This document shows positions 20,401 to 48,245 of a DNA stretch of 64,000 bases, piece by piece. Below the pieces are notes generated by a model. The model made no database searches. It was not told the DNA's origin and was given only the letters and a program-made list of their open reading frames with translations. Position numbers and translations under genes: made by a program. The stretch's first letter is position 1. Every line of letters begins with the position of its first letter. Source of the stretch: Gavia stellata (lineage: Eukaryota; Chordata; Aves; Gaviiformes; Gaviidae); assembly GCF_030936135.1 (NCBI RefSeq), contig NC_082611.1:14089001-14153000 (forward strand), in the 5' to 3' direction.

Positions 20401-23400
20401 CATTAAGAAAGAATGCCAAGGGAGCTTATTCAGCATGTTTTGAACCTTCCTTATATGCTTTGCTTATAGCTTGTATGAAAGCTAAACCCTCTAAAGACAA
20501 CAAAATACTAAGTTTTGGTACACATAGTCAAAGCAACTGCCCGAGACCTGTGTGGCACACCATAAGTTGGTAATGTTCTTAGCTGATCCAGCATGGAGTT
20601 TGCAGGATTTACTGGCATATTTTTCCTTTTTTTGTACCAAAGCACAATCACATATTGTATGCAGCAGCAGTAACTTATTACACACCATAGTTTTGCCAGA
20701 TAATCCTAAAGCCCAGAATGGCTTTGCCAGAACTTTGCCTATATCCAACTTACATGCCATAGTAACATCAATAGGATTTTTAATTTGGGAAACCACTGTG
20801 ATGTAAACTAACATGGCAAAATACTAAAGAAGAAGGTTTTGAGTTGCATTCTGAGGCAGGATTTGATCAGTGACTGCAGGTGGCCTACAGTAGTCGTCTT
20901 TGTTGTTTTTGTCACTCCAGTAGGAAGGTCTGATATAACTGAGTAGGAAAGTCAGTTTCTGACAGTATGATATTAGGTTTTGCCTAAAGATTAATATTTT
21001 TCAATAGAACTGCAGCTTCTTTTAGTGGCATGGCCTTGAATAGAGGATTACAGGAGCTATAGCTTCAGCAGATACATACAAGACAAACTTAAATTCTAGT
21101 TTGTGCAATATTTCAGTTGAGCACTTGCACAAAGAATTCACCTGTGCAACTATACATACCAAATGCTAGCACTTGCTGATGGTTAGACAGCTTGCAGAAA
21201 ATCCTCATGTAGTGGGGTCTATTTCTAATAGGACAAGCAGCCACTGCACAAAGCATGTAACTTTCTAGCGCTTTCCCTCTCTGTACATGGTTAAGCATTA
21301 GAACCTGAACTGTGTAAAGAAAAGCACATACTTGATTTGTGCCATTCAAAAATACTCCTTTTAATACTCCACAAGTGGTCATCTCCTTTTCTGTATCAGA
21401 AAGCCAGATAATTCTATTTCTTCATTTTACCACAGCACGCTCTAGCAATCTTTATCTAAAAGCAATGAGTTCATTAGAAGAGCCTTCTTAGGTGTCCTTG
21501 GCAGTGTACTTCCTGAGTGACCTTCGAGAAAAGCCACTCCCGTGTCACAGTGGAACTAAACTTGAGACTAAAACATTTACACTTAACATCATGAAAAAGA
21601 TTATAGACCATTCAAATGAAAACTGAACACTAGCCATGGATTCTTTACTATCCATGCAAGCATCACTGTAGAGATACTATTATTCTACCTACATTTAGAA
21701 ATGGATGGTGCTGTGTATGTATAGACAGAAGATGCTTCCCTGGTAAACGGCAAGCAAAACAACAGATGCTACTACAGAATTTTTTGTTGCTGTAACTTGC
21801 TAGAATAAAATTGCTAGAATTTGTTGCAGTAGGTTTATAGACTATAATCTAGCCAGCTGGCGCAAAAGGAGATAGCCCTCCTGCTATAACCTCAACAACT
21901 AGTTCTCCATCAAAACAATTTACAACAAGACTTGAAAAAAACCAGAGTTGGCTGTGATAATCTGTACTGGGTACTTCAGGCATGTCCCTCCTGTAACTCC
22001 CCTTTTAATTCAATATGACATGTCTACACTCCATGGGTTTCTTTGGCAGATGAGGTAATACTGAGTAAGAGTCAGGACATTGTGATATATGCCCTGTATT
22101 CTCTCATCAGAGATAAATTGTGACTGGTCAGTCCTCCTTTAAATTGACTGCAGGTTGTGGCTGTTCAAAAAGTGGACTTGTACAACTGCATGATGACAAG
22201 ATTAAATCTGAGAAGTAATGGCGAAACCTCAGGTCAACCAGCCAAAAGTTAGTAATTTCAAAGGGCAGCGAATCTGAAAATTGTAATACTGTACATTGCC
22301 TTTCAGCTTTTCTCTTTTGAACCACAGGGGAAGTAATTGTGGCAATCTTTTAATAGTTGAAACGAACAATAAATTTCAGAATCAGCTTTACTGGAACGCT
22401 GAATGGTAAACTGGTTTTCTATTTAATTCTTCAGTCAAAGAAAAAAAAAGAACAGGTGAAAAAATGTAGTATTTCCCAGGAAAAGATTGCAAATGACATC
22501 AGGTGTGTTGATAGTTCTTGTTTCTGTGGCAGCGATTAATTACAGTCATTGGTGCACGTTTATGCTGACTGGCATTTACTTTCCCGCAGTCGTATGGGTA
22601 AATGTTGCGGGAATCCCTCCCTTCCTCAGTTTACATATAATTTAGTAACTCAATCACCTCTTTCACAAATACAAACAGAGCCGGGGAAATGAAATAAAAT
22701 AAACATTGGGGAAAACTGAGGAATTCATCTTGTGAGAAGAGTCTTTTTTAAAAAGAAAGGTTTTGATGAATGTCTGAAAAAGTATACATGCTTACTGAAC
22801 TTACATGGATAGTTTATGTAGTTTGAAAAGACAAACACTGGACCTATGAGAGGAATTGCTCTTTTAAATTCAGACAGAAGTTAAGTCCAGAGAGAAGGTG
22901 GACGTTTTGTTGATAGCAAGCGTGTTTGTAACAGGATTAATGACATGCTGTTTCCTACTCTAAGCACTGATACTCTCTAAACCGTTTAGAAGGATTGACC
23001 ACAAAGTGCCAAATCACTTTCTCTGGCTTTCACTCACTCCTTTCCAGTATTAACACAATTAGTTAGTACTTCCACAGCAACTTTACCTCAAGGATCTCAT
23101 TTGGACTTAACTCTCTATTATTAAACATAACTGCTGAACAAGTACAGGACAGGTTCAGCACAACGCAGAAGGAACTGTACTATAGATGCATTTTACCCAG
23201 TAAGAGTCCTGGGAAGCCACACTGGTGATTTCCAGAGCACAACACCCTCTGAATCCTTCAGCACCCATGTAACCTTGCAAGCAGAAAGGATAGGGTAAAA
23301 GTTACTTACACTAGCTCTGCTCTGCTCAAGCTGGAAGACTGCTAATTTTGCTGCATCACACTCTGTGGGCTAATAATTGACTGCAACTTTGGGAGCATTT

Positions 23401-25500
23401 TCTGAATTCTCCCTGATATGCAGAGCAGCAGATTAATGTTAGCAGATATAACCGACACCTAGTCTGTCTATGCAAAGTGAATTATTCCTTCTCCACAAAG
23501 ATAAGTCTGGATTAAAAATTTTGAATCTTGTATGCTGAAAACCCTAGTTTAACTTTCAGAATCTTGTGTTCATTTAGAGACTTCAGTAAATTGGAAATTA
23601 AATCTCTGGAGAAGCTAATCTGTACTACTGGCTTTTTCCTTTCATTACAAACCTTTCCTAATGAATACATGAAGGTGTTTTGATGAACTCTACTTTTTTA
23701 TTTTTCTGACTTTGTAGGAATTAATTTTTTCTCAGCATGGGAATGAATGCCTAAATAGATTATGCTGATGTGGAAATTAAACCTCCATGTAGAGTTGATT
23801 TATTCTTGACATAAACTTTTCTATCAACATAGTCTGGTCACAAAAGGATCAGGGGTTAGCAGGCTCTAACTTTTGTTTACTGTAAAATGAATCTAGACAG
23901 ATTCTACAAGGACCTCCACATATCTTGATGGCTAAAACAAATTATTTAATCTTGTTTCTAAAAATAAGCATGTGTCCAGAACTTTGTGAGACCCAAGACT
24001 AGAACAAGAACTCTCCAGGACACAGATCTCCACTGGCAGTAAGCATTTCATACAATACCTGATTAACAGCTTGGACCCAACTGGGTTAAATGTTCCTGTA
24101 GTTTTACACCCTTTGCTTTCCCTTGATTTTAACTGGAAGATGACAATGGCTGATCATTGCAGTGGCATGATGGTTTAGATGTATGAATGCCTCTGGTTTA
24201 GATTTATGAGAAGAGAGCTGATAAAACATCTGCTCAATAAATGGCGTTTATGGGGCTAAGTAAAACTTCCAAGTAACTCTGCAAATATAGTTGGCAAAAA
24301 CAGACAAGGTTGGGGTCCCAGTTAAGACTCATGTACCCCAAAGCTCATTCATTTTTTCCTACTGCATCAGTTAGTCTAACAAAACATTTCACCTTGCTTC
24401 ATAAACGTTGTATGGCTTCTATCACCCAACCATCACAATTACAACGAGGTAACAGCTGCTTAGTTTGTAGAACTACACAGGCACTTTCATATATTACGAA
24501 TACAACTTGGATAAGAAAGAGATGCTGCTTCAGCATCTGAAATTTCAGAAGAAAGCAAGCTGCGTATTCCTGAATGGAAAGGCTTGGCAATATACACCTT
24601 CCAGTACTTTTGCAGAGCAAAATGTGGTCTGTAGTGCTGATAATTACTGTATTTAAATAAACATATTTCTCTCTCAAGGAATATTTTCCTTTTGACGGAT
24701 CCTACTGCTGAAACCCTACTGGTTCACGATAGCTTGTTGCCATGGATGGGCAATGATGTCACATATTCTGCCCTGTGTCCATGCCAGAAAATAAATGAGA
24801 ATGATTTTTTTAATGACTGGGAGTTATTCAGCAATTCCCTGGAAGGCCTGAAGTGAATTACGAGTAAGAAAACAAGATGCCCTCTTGACACTACCTGCAC
24901 TGTATCTTTATGCCAGTGAACTGACGCAGTAAAACTCCATAATAAATGCTCTGCAGATTTAAAAACAAGGTTGTGTTACTGCAGTTTACCTTGTCATCCA
25001 ACAGATTTCAGTGGGCTGAAGATGAACAGGAGGCTAGGTGATGTGTAGCTTAGGGGCTCACACATGAACACGTGTGCCCTTGGAAACTGGGTAACTGTTT
25101 GTCCTTCTCAAGTTTTGGGAAGAGGGTATACTGCTTGCGTCCTTCCCTCCATCAGTGGTACTTCAACAGGAAAACGATCCCGAGCAGGGTACAGACATCT
25201 CTGCATCAGGCAGCAATCGCCACGTTACTGCCTTCTCTCACACCACCTTTCAAATTAGGTTAGATCTGTCCTTCTGAGGTCGGCATCTGGAAGGCAAACA
25301 ACAAGAGGAAATCTCTTGTAAATACAGACAACAACAGGAGGGCTGTAAGAACACCAGCACTGTCACGGCTGCCCGGACGCTGGCTTCTGCCCCCTCCTCT
25401 CCTCAAGGACGGTGGTGTGTGGAATAAGGAAGCTTTTGTCCCGAGGTGAGACCATCCCGGAGTTTCAAAGCTGCCTAAGCTGTCGGGATGCCCCCCTCCC
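14490..25500. other. Intergenic region between divergent METTL22 and TMEM114
   Basis: About 11 kb with no coding exon I can support. The longest open frames (for example 20193-20573, 126 codons on the plus strand) lack similarity to known proteins, splice context or codon bias. Because the genes point away from each other, this stretch may hold enhancers for either one. I see no clear repeat family or RNA gene in it. Confidence 0.7.
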
Positions 25501-25931
25501 CGTATTTTCCGACAGGTATCCCTTTCTAGGAAGGCAGCCGTATCTTCAAGGGCTGCCCTGTCCGTGCCCAAGCCGCGGGGCTCAGCGCCCCCTCCCCACA
25601 CGCACTCCTCCGCAGCCCTTCGGGGAGAGCGCCGGGCCAGCGGTCGGGGCTGACAGGCAGGGCGGGAAAGCGAACCGCGCGGGGCCGGGCCGGGCCGGGG
25701 GCCCTGCGGGGCCGGGGCCGAGGCTGAGGCGCTGCGGCGGGACGCGGGGCCGCCCCGGCTCCGCCCGGCGGCAGGCGAGGAGCGGCGGGAGGCAGCCCTT
25801 CGCGCCGCGCGGCCGGGGCGGGGCTCGAGGCGGGCTACCTGCGGCGGGCCCCGCTGGCCCGGCGAGGCGCGGCGCGAGCGTCGCGCGGCCGCTGCGGGGA
25901 CGGCGCGGGCGCGGCCGGAGGGTCCGGCTGA

Positions 25932-39792
<13,861 letters not shown>

Positions 39793-40422
39793 ACAACAGG
39801 TATCAGTGCAACAACAGAACTCTGCAGAGCCTAGAAATGTGGATTGCTTGGTCCATCTGGTCACTAGGGGTAATAAAAATGGCAAGGCTGTGACTGAGTA
39901 TCTTGGCAGCTGCCATAAACCCTTCTCACAGTTAGCTATAAAACACAGAGATAAATCAGTAAAGCATTTCAAGTGTTGTCAATAAGGAAACCCTTGTGAC
40001 TTTAGAAGAAAGAACATTGCAGCATTAGTGTTTCCAAAATAATTTCAGCTGGCAGCTCATAAGACATCTCCATTCATTGCTTAGAACAAGACAGATTTCT
40101 TGCTTTCTTTTCTCCTTTCTGCTGTCCCAGCAAAGTATCTCAGAGTACCTTGCAATCCAGTCTGCACAGTCTAGTTCGCTTTTGGTTTCTCCTCTGAGAC
40201 TCCTAATAAGTATGTCTGGGTTTCCAGTCATGTTGGCAGCCTCTGCCAGCAGAACAGCTCTGAGATGGCTGCTTTGTGGTAGGTAGTGTGACATTCCTGC
40301 TGCCTTTGGAGGACCATAGAGACATATGATGTCTATACACCTGAACCCAGGGAGAGAGTGTGAGGTGTAAATGTCCTCAATTAATATTGCGTACTTAACA
40401 CGGTTTTGTTGCACAAAATAAA
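39793..40422 (+). other. TMEM114: TMEM114 3' UTR (candidate)
   Basis: Non-coding sequence after the stop. AATAAA signals lie at 39872-39877 and 40417-40422, and a much later one at 42184-42189. The end shown assumes the second is used; the true polyadenylation site cannot be fixed from sequence. Confidence 0.4.
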
Positions 40423-41420
40423 ATCAAAAGTAAAGACCCAGAACAGGAAGAACGTCAGAACATTTGGAGAACTCCAGTGATAATCCGCAGCGCTAGGGCA
40501 TGGCTAGGACATCTAGTGAGGTAATATTAAAAGAGGCCCTCCTCTCTCCTGTACCACAATCACACTATTTCTTTGTGACAACACATGAAAATGGGATGAT
40601 TTGAGAAACCAGAGAACCGCAGAAGCCTAATCCATGTCAGCTATGTGTAATGTCTAAGGAGAGGCACAGCATCATGTTCTCTTTCCTAAAATCATTACTT
40701 ACAGGGTGAAAACAAAGAAATGATTAATTTTCTAAAAATGAGCTTTGGTCCTGTGATAAAATGAAAGGATTTCAGGCCTAGATACCATGAATAACTTGAT
40801 GTTAGTTATCTGGCAGACAATAGTGACTATGATGGTGAAGACCTCAAGTGCAGGGCAATGGTGAGTATACTCACATTTGTGTATCAAAAGTGTAATAAGA
40901 GAAAGCTACAGCTGCTTTTCCAGATGTTTTGACGAACTCCTGTAGCCAGCCCCAATCTGTCAGATGCTGAAGCTACATACTTTCTTTTTCAGCTTATTGC
41001 AACTGCTTTTTCAATTCTGTAATGCAGAAGATGTATCTGATGCATTTCCCAGTTTTTACTTAGCAATTTTGATGATGTTTCCTTTTCATGAAATCAGTAA
41101 CATGCTTTGTGCTAGAATATGTTTAACTTGTGCTGAAAACTGCTGACTAAAATGGAACAGACAGGATACCTGAATTTCATGTAGGTGCCAAGCAATCTAG
41201 TTTTTCTTTATTACTTTTTCATCTGGGTAATAGCGTTTAAGAGAAAATTTACTCCATTGCCCACTGAAGTTAATGAAGAAATTTTCCCTGATGACTGTGG
41301 CTTGGGATAAAGACTTGAATGTGTTAACAGCTCCACTAAATTTCTGTTAGATCATGTGTTTCTGGAGGACTTCAGCATCTTACAGTTCAAGACTGTGACT
41401 CAGAAGCTGTGTCAGCAAGG

Positions 41421-41500
41421 CAGACTGTGTCATTGGGCAAGTCCCTTGTGCTTCCTCCAGTAGTGCAAAGGGCATCATTTACCTACCTCTGTTAAATAGC
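41421..41500 (+). mobile_element. MIR-like SINE fragment
   Basis: Matches the order of MIR landmarks: GACTGTGTCATTGGGCAAGTC, then a CTTCCTCCAG segment, then ATTTACCTACCTC. It is very diverged, consistent with an ancient amniote insertion. Confidence 0.45.
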
Positions 41501-41652
41501 AGAACAATTTTATCATTGTGTCTTGTGTTAAAGACTGCACATTTACTCTTGCTGAGCTCAGCTCTGATCTTAGTCCTACAGGACCAATTACTTTACAAAA
41601 AAATAGTGTCAGGGAGCTTCCAAGAGGTTCCGGTCTTTGGAGATATAAGGAA

Positions 41653-41760
41653 ACATTATTACTACCATGCTGTGAATGGAGAACTGAGGCAGAAAAACTG
41701 CCCAAGGTCACATGAAACCAGAGTTTCTGAATCCCAGTCTAAGACCTTAGTTGGCAGACC
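41653..41760 (+). mobile_element. L2/L3-type LINE 3' end fragment
   Basis: Diverged version of the well-known tail: ATTATTACTACCAT, then GAGAACTGAGGCAGA, then CTGCCCAAGGTCACA, then CCAGAGTTTCTGAATCCCAG. The order and spacing fit the family. Confidence 0.65.
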
Positions 41761-44700
41761 TTGCTTGTTATCAGAATGAAATAAGGCTAGAAATCCTGAA
41801 TAGACTAAGCAGTAGAAATTCTGTGAATAGCCCATACAATTTTGTAATTCTCACTTGCTCCCACATTCATTTTCACATATTTTCCATGTTGCCTTATGTT
41901 GGGACTGTGTAATTGAGTCATTTTACAAGTTAAAACATACCAAATCATTTCTATAAGAAAAGTAGGAAAAAAGTCCTTCATAGCCAAAATTCCATGTGCT
42001 TAAGTGAATTATGTAAAATGTAATATTTCTATGTTTTGGTGTTGGTGAAGCTATTTATAAAACAATTTGTATGATGTTACTCAGACATTACTGTAAGCTG
42101 TAATAGTAAAATACCATCTGAGTTATTTTTTGAGTATTTATTACAGATGTTATTTTACAGTGGTTTTGAATGTTGTAAAATTAAATAAAATGACATCTCA
42201 AAGCTGGGAATTATTTACAAAGACATGGAAGAACTAAGATATATATTTTTCTTTAACTTTCTCTGCAGATCTATTCTACAGTTTATGTGATGCTTTTGAA
42301 GTGCCTGTGTCACATGTGGTAGGTATTTATAAGATACTTATGCAGCTACAATAGAAAATACTCAAGTGATCAAATCTAATTAGAAAGCCAATGAATCTGT
42401 TACTGAATTAGAGCAATTCTCATTTCCATGGCTTTCCTAAATTTCTCATTCTGGCTTCCTGCAGTATCTGGCACAATGGTAATAATGAGTATCTTCTGCT
42501 CCTGAATATTTATATAACCCCTGATTTTCTCTGAAATTCCTTCTGAGTGCAAACTAAAAAAGATGGTTTGGAATAGTCAAACAAGCCTTGAACATTTTGA
42601 ACAATTATGCTAGAAAGAGAAAACATCCTGGAAAGGACTTTATGTAATTTGATACAAGTGACCTTATCGGCTTCTTCCTCTTACCGAAACTAATGTTTAT
42701 TTAATACCCAGTTCTTTGCTGTGTTTACCCAAAAATGTGTTACTGAGATGAGGACACTGACTGTTCGCAGTATTTTCTGGTGAACTGCAAACTCATAGGT
42801 AATTGGCTACATTTAAAGTGAAGAAAAACAGATGTACTGACCAGAGCAGTACTGTTTCAGCAGGTAGAGTGCACAGAGCTACTGGCCAATACTAGTCACT
42901 AACTTAAAGGCTTCCTCAAGGGATGCCAGAGAAGGATAGGGGAGGTCAAAAGAATCCTTGAGGGTGAAAAAACTGCAGATATCCAAGACATTTAGAGGAG
43001 ATTCTGGTGAATATAAAGTAGACATGAAACCACAAGGATTCAGTTTGGGTCTGTGCTGTTCCCGAGCTGGCTCCTGCAGAGCAGCTTTGATGTCTCTGTA
43101 TACCCACCTCTGATGACCAAGGGGACACTATTGGTTCAGACACAGCTTCAGTTAAAGTAGCTCCATGCATTTGTTGATCACTGATCCAAAGCCAATAGAC
43201 CTGACTGACTCTATGCAGACACACGTGATTCATAATTTCCTCCTTCCAAATTTAAAAGGATGGCAGGTTGGAGACCAAACAGGACATGCTTTGTCCATGC
43301 CTGGTTGGTCAGCAGGGAGAGAGAGCCAGAATCTGCCCAGAACATCTCCACTAAGGTGACCACAGCAAGGCATGGAGTACCTGCCCACTGAAGCTGTTAA
43401 GGGAAACTGGAACTGGCCCATGAGATAGACCCAAAAGACTTAGATTTTCCCAAGCTTGATTATCACCAACTAATCTTGGCCTCCAGTTTTATCACTTTTT
43501 TTTCATTGTTTTGCAAATGAAATCCAATGGTCTCAAACTATGTAAAACTGAAGAACAAAATCTGAAGAAACCTGAGCCTACTTCATAAATATGGATATAC
43601 TTTTCTCTGGTTCGCTTTGTAAATTCCTTGCAGTGAAGCAGTTCATAGTTAGCCAAGATATATGAGTAAAAAACATATATCCCTGGGCCTCCTGACTGTC
43701 ATTTTCATATCAACAGACTAAATTGCCCCAGCTCAGGACCAAAAAGGATACAATGAATGCTCTGGCTTTGTACTAGAGAATCCAACTGTCCCCAGAATTG
43801 GTATAACCATCTCAAGAGAGACTCCCGTGTGCCTCAGTACTCCCGGTTTGCTAAGTGGGCATAAGTGTTAGCCCAGCAATTGCAAGCTCACAGGAATTTG
43901 GTCAGATGTTCTTGGAGGCCCAACAAAACTACCTTGAAGGCCAGGTTTAACTCAGAGTTTTAGCCATCCCTGGTTTAGGTTACAGGTCTTTAACTACTGG
44001 ATTGCTTCTAGTTAGGTTACAAAAAATTAGATCTTTTTACTTTTACTAAAACATTATAGTGCTGTTTTACTGTAATAGCTTTCTCCTATGTTTTACACAT
44101 CGGCTTTAACCCTAACTAGGCCCTCAAACTTTTCCCTCCCTTTTTGGCAGTCCTTTCAGCAGCCATATCACTGTCACGTTCAATCTTCAGATGCATATTA
44201 GCAGTGGCAGTATATACTGCTGGGTCACATCCCACTTTGGCGTTTGTATTGCTAGTAAACATACTTTGAATGCTCTGACCTAAGAGATCTTTTCCGTTTT
44301 ATAATGGTTTGCACAGAAATAGTGGTCTCTGCTGACATCTCATGGCTACACTAAGCAGTTGACTGTATTTGGAAAGAAACCATTCATTTCCGTACACGCT
44401 ATTTTTTGTATGGTTTGAAGAGCAGAGGAGACTGTCACGCTCACTAGGCCCTAGCTCCTGTATTTTATAGCCCAGAGAATCTCATCTAGAAACTGCTGAA
44501 TCCAAGTCAGTAACATCTCACAGCTGCTGCCCATCTTAAGTTAAAATGTCAGGTGATGGGAAAGGTACTGTTAACCTTCCCTGTTATTTAAAAAAATTAA
44601 TCACAAAACGTTCTTAAAGGTTTTTTACTGCTTCTGTTCTTAGGAGATAGATGCTATAGCCATTCCATTGACAGTTATGTTTTGATTAGATCAACCAGTA

Positions 44701-46010
44701 TTGGTTTTTGTTTACATTTGTGGCATAAACATCGAAACTATTAAGCTGAAACTAATAAAATCTGAGGGTGCAAATAATAAGAGAAAAGTAAATAGCTTTA
44801 TATCATGGCTTATTTCCTGAATATGACAGACTGTCTAAGAATTGAACAATTGAAAGGGACAAACTTAAGGATTTGTCCAGAAAATGTAAGAGGGGTTCTG
44901 CAGGAAACAACATGCTACGTTTTTGTGTGGCTCTTAATTTCTTTACCTTCTCTCAATAAAAACATTTTTTACAACAAAGTCAGGAAGTTCTGCTTTCAGT
45001 ATGAGCTGAGGAACTGCAGTGAGATTCACCAAGACATTGTTGAATTTTGAAACTATGCAACAACTGTCAAAGTAGAAGAGACCAACTCTAACCTCTCACA
45101 TTTATTCGATTCAATCTTCCTTTCCTGGGAACTGTGGCAGCATTGTCCACTCCTGATCTACAAATACACCTTTGCATAGACTACTCAGACACATCTGTAA
45201 TTCTTCCAAGCCAAAGTACTAGGATAGAGCATCTCTTGTAAAAAAAAATTCTCAGCTGTGGTGCAGGACCAGGTTGCTGGACTTATATGTTGGATGAACA
45301 CTATTTGGGGACAGTTCCTTCATTCCTGAAGTATAATCCCCAAACAGACAAACAGCAGCTGGTTAACAGTCTGCAGGTATGTGGAGTCAGGTATTAGAGG
45401 GAAAGGAAGAGGGATGCAATGCCATACCTCACCGTAACTGAAGTGGCATCGACAGATAGAAATCTCTTGTTACGTGTGACCTAGTTTCTCAGCCTATCAC
45501 CTAAGAAAACCCATCTTTGTGATCTTACAGGAGCCTTTCAGGTTCCATCACCATTGAGGAGAAGGCACTAAAGTTAATTCTTGTAAAACTGTCAGAAAGG
45601 GAGGGATGTGGGACTGTAAGTACGCAAGTTACCTTCAGTTAATGAGTTACTGCTTATCAGCCAAGCTGTCACAACTGAATGCATTTATACTCTCAAGGAA
45701 TCTCACATCACGCTTGGGAATTAAAATGCATTTATTCAGAACACCACCTCTACAGCCTGGTCCCGTTCACATGACGGTTTAAACTAATGGGTTTAATATT
45801 TCATTTGGAACAGACCAGAGCTGATGAGCAGTGAGGTATTAAAAAGTAGCATCTTAGTCCTTGTGATAGTCTGTTTATACCACTCATTTCAAAGCTAGCT
45901 GAAAGACTCCTTGATTTGGGTTGGAGGGACAGCAGGCAGTTCCCTGAAGAGCTTTTGGCTCATTATTTTACTGTTTTCCTTTTTGCCAAGGACAAACACT
46001 TGTCATGGAA

Positions 46011-46070
46011 GGTTGGGACTCTCTCAGTAATGCTCCCTAGGTTGGGACTCTCTCAGTGTAATGCTCCCTA
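46011..46070. repeat. Recent tandem duplication, 29 and 31 bp
   Basis: The segment starting GGTTGGGACTCTCTCAGT and ending ATGCTCCCTA occurs twice back to back (46011-46039 and 46040-46070). The second copy differs only by a GT insertion. High identity implies a recent event, or a polymorphic or assembly duplication. Confidence 0.92.
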
Positions 46071-48154
46071 GGTGTTGAAAGGAATTTGTCTGCCAATAGC
46101 TGAACAGCGTTTGCTAATGGCTTACGCTTCTGGACAACACATCTGGCTGCTGAAGGAGCTAACATATTTCTCCATCCAACCTGGCCTTCTCAAATATTTA
46201 TAAGGTAATGTTGTCTGTAATGCCTGCAGCATACAGAGAGGCTGAACTGAATTGCACTGTGGAGGAGTCTCTATTTCCACAGCCTTTTGGAGCCGGCTGC
46301 ATCAGCACTGTGAAAACCCTTTGGCATCATAAACCTTTTATTGCCATAGCTCCCACTTGACTAGTATTATACAGTGAAACATTTAATTATGCAAAAAAAA
46401 ACCCCACATAAAAAGAATTTTATAACTGTCAGGCAAAATCCATAGAAGGAACAAACTTTGTAGGAGTTGCAATAACAAGTCTTTTGAGTTATGTGCCTTT
46501 CTGTTTATAAACAGTACATTACAGGCATGGCAACAGCTGTAGCCAGCAGACTTGGAAGCTGTATGTCCTTCCTGTCCGTGGCAAACTTCACATATGACAG
46601 GACCTTGATTTGGTCCAGGGCACTTCTGATAAAATGGAAAAGTTCTACACAAGTAACTGAGAAGACCAGGCCTGTTTCATTCAGTGAAGAGGCAGATAAG
46701 AGACCTGATTAATACACTGTGCAGCAAAAAAGTGTAAATATTTCCTTCTCAAAACTCAGGAATAATGCAATATTTAATGAAAACAAAAGAAGAAAGAAAT
46801 AGCTACAGGGTGCTTTCTCACCAACAGAAATTAAGACATTGACAAGCCTATCTTTTAGATTCAGACCTACAGGATCAGCTCATACTCAGATATTCATTGC
46901 TTAAGCTGCCACTATAATTTATGCAAACACCCAAGTGACAGGACTTACTACTGTGAGTTTCATTTTGCTGAACAGGTGACAATTAAAAAACCCCATCTTT
47001 ACTTGAATCATTCTGTCCCCCTGATCATATGCATCAACAAGACACACTGGTGTCAGTCTTGAGATACTCAGCACACAGTAGCAGTGAGGGTTTGAACCAG
47101 CTGTAACTGACTGTCCTGCAGGCATCACTGAAATAACACGTGCAAACAAGTAGAAGAAACAACATCACCAGTGACCATGTCCTAACTTTTGTGGCTTGCC
47201 AGATGAACCTTTAAGTGGAATTTGGTGTTAATAATCCAGCTGAATAGCAACACCTTTGCTGAATGGGCTGATTAAAAAAAAAGGCACAGTACAGTGTCTT
47301 TATTGTCTTACTTTAGTGAACACTTTATTGTCACATTAGCATGCAGAGACACATCACTGTAACTCTGTGCAGGGAGCTCTGCTGGGTTGGCTTCCTCTTG
47401 AAGGTAAGATTTGTTATTCCCCCTCGGGGGTCTCTGGCTTGCTCCATGTGTAGCCAGGAGGCTGTTACATCAGCAACATAAATGAGAAAAAAGTCCACTT
47501 CCTGTACAGATATCCAAAAGAAAAACCACACTCCTGCTCCTAAGCCCCTCCTGGGCACAGACCTGCCCTTCAGAGTCTGTCTTGGGCTCGCTTTCCTGCT
47601 CTCCTGTTCACCAGAAAGTCCTTTTACTCCTCCTTGGCAGTAATAGCAGTGTATCAGGACCCTCTGTCACCATAACAACTGGGATATCTGTCTTATAATT
47701 CAAACTGCCCTCTCTAACTTCAAGGGCCTCTTCCTACACACCGTCTAGAGCTCATCAATCCTTCCCTGAGCAATTCTACATTCTTTATTGGAGTAGTAAC
47801 TCCCACACCCACTCTTTCGAAAGCTGCTTCTCTGCCATTTTATTCCCAAAAGCCTGATGAACCGTATACTCACCCATTTGGGAAAAGGATTGAATTTGAT
47901 AGAGGTAACCCTTAGTCTTTGCAAAGACTAGCTAACCCTGTGATTAACCCCATTGTCTTGGGTTTGCCTGTGGGAACGGTTGCCCCAAGGAGTTCAGAAA
48001 ATAATCCCACAGAGAGTAAACCGCACACGTAGCAAATCCCCTTGTAACTCCTAATTCCTTTGGAATTTAGATGACATGACAAGCATTATAACACTAAAGG
48101 CTATTAGAAAGCAGCATGTGCCTCCAAAATGACAAATGCATCCCCAAAATCTTA

Positions 48155-48245
48155 CTTAGCCACTAACTAACTTTGTGACATTGGACTAACCGATATCCGT
48201 TTCTGTACTTCACCAACTTTAATGGCAGTATTCCTACTCAATTGC
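48155..48245 (+). mobile_element. MIR-like SINE fragment
   Basis: Follows the MIR core: AGCCACTAACTAACTTTGTG, ACATTGGACTAAC, then GTTTCTGTACTTCACC and AATGGCAGTATTCCTACT. Strongly diverged but collinear. Confidence 0.5.

Larger units (their letters stand above)
40423..48140. other. Intergenic, 40.4-48.1 kb
   Basis: No coding exon is recognised. It contains an old MIR-like fragment (41421-41500), an L2/L3-like fragment (41653-41760), a possible MITE trace near 43180-43215 and a recent 29/31-bp tandem duplication (46011-46070). Confidence 0.7.

Noticed and set aside
20193..20573. 126-codon plus-strand frame in the intergenic spacer
   Set aside because: No similarity to any protein I know, and its cysteine/serine/lysine mix is typical of chance frames. 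An opposite-strand frame of similar size overlaps it.
24733..24755. Possible RFX X-box (GTTGCCATGG followed by ATGGGCAAT)
   Set aside because: The second half-site does not fit the consensus spacing and sequence, so a ciliary-type promoter claim is not supported.
42950..43420. Possible retrocopy or CR1 body
   Set aside because: A few words resemble repeats (CTGATCCAAAGCCAATAG), but there is no coherent coding frame, poly(A) tail or CR1 3' end.
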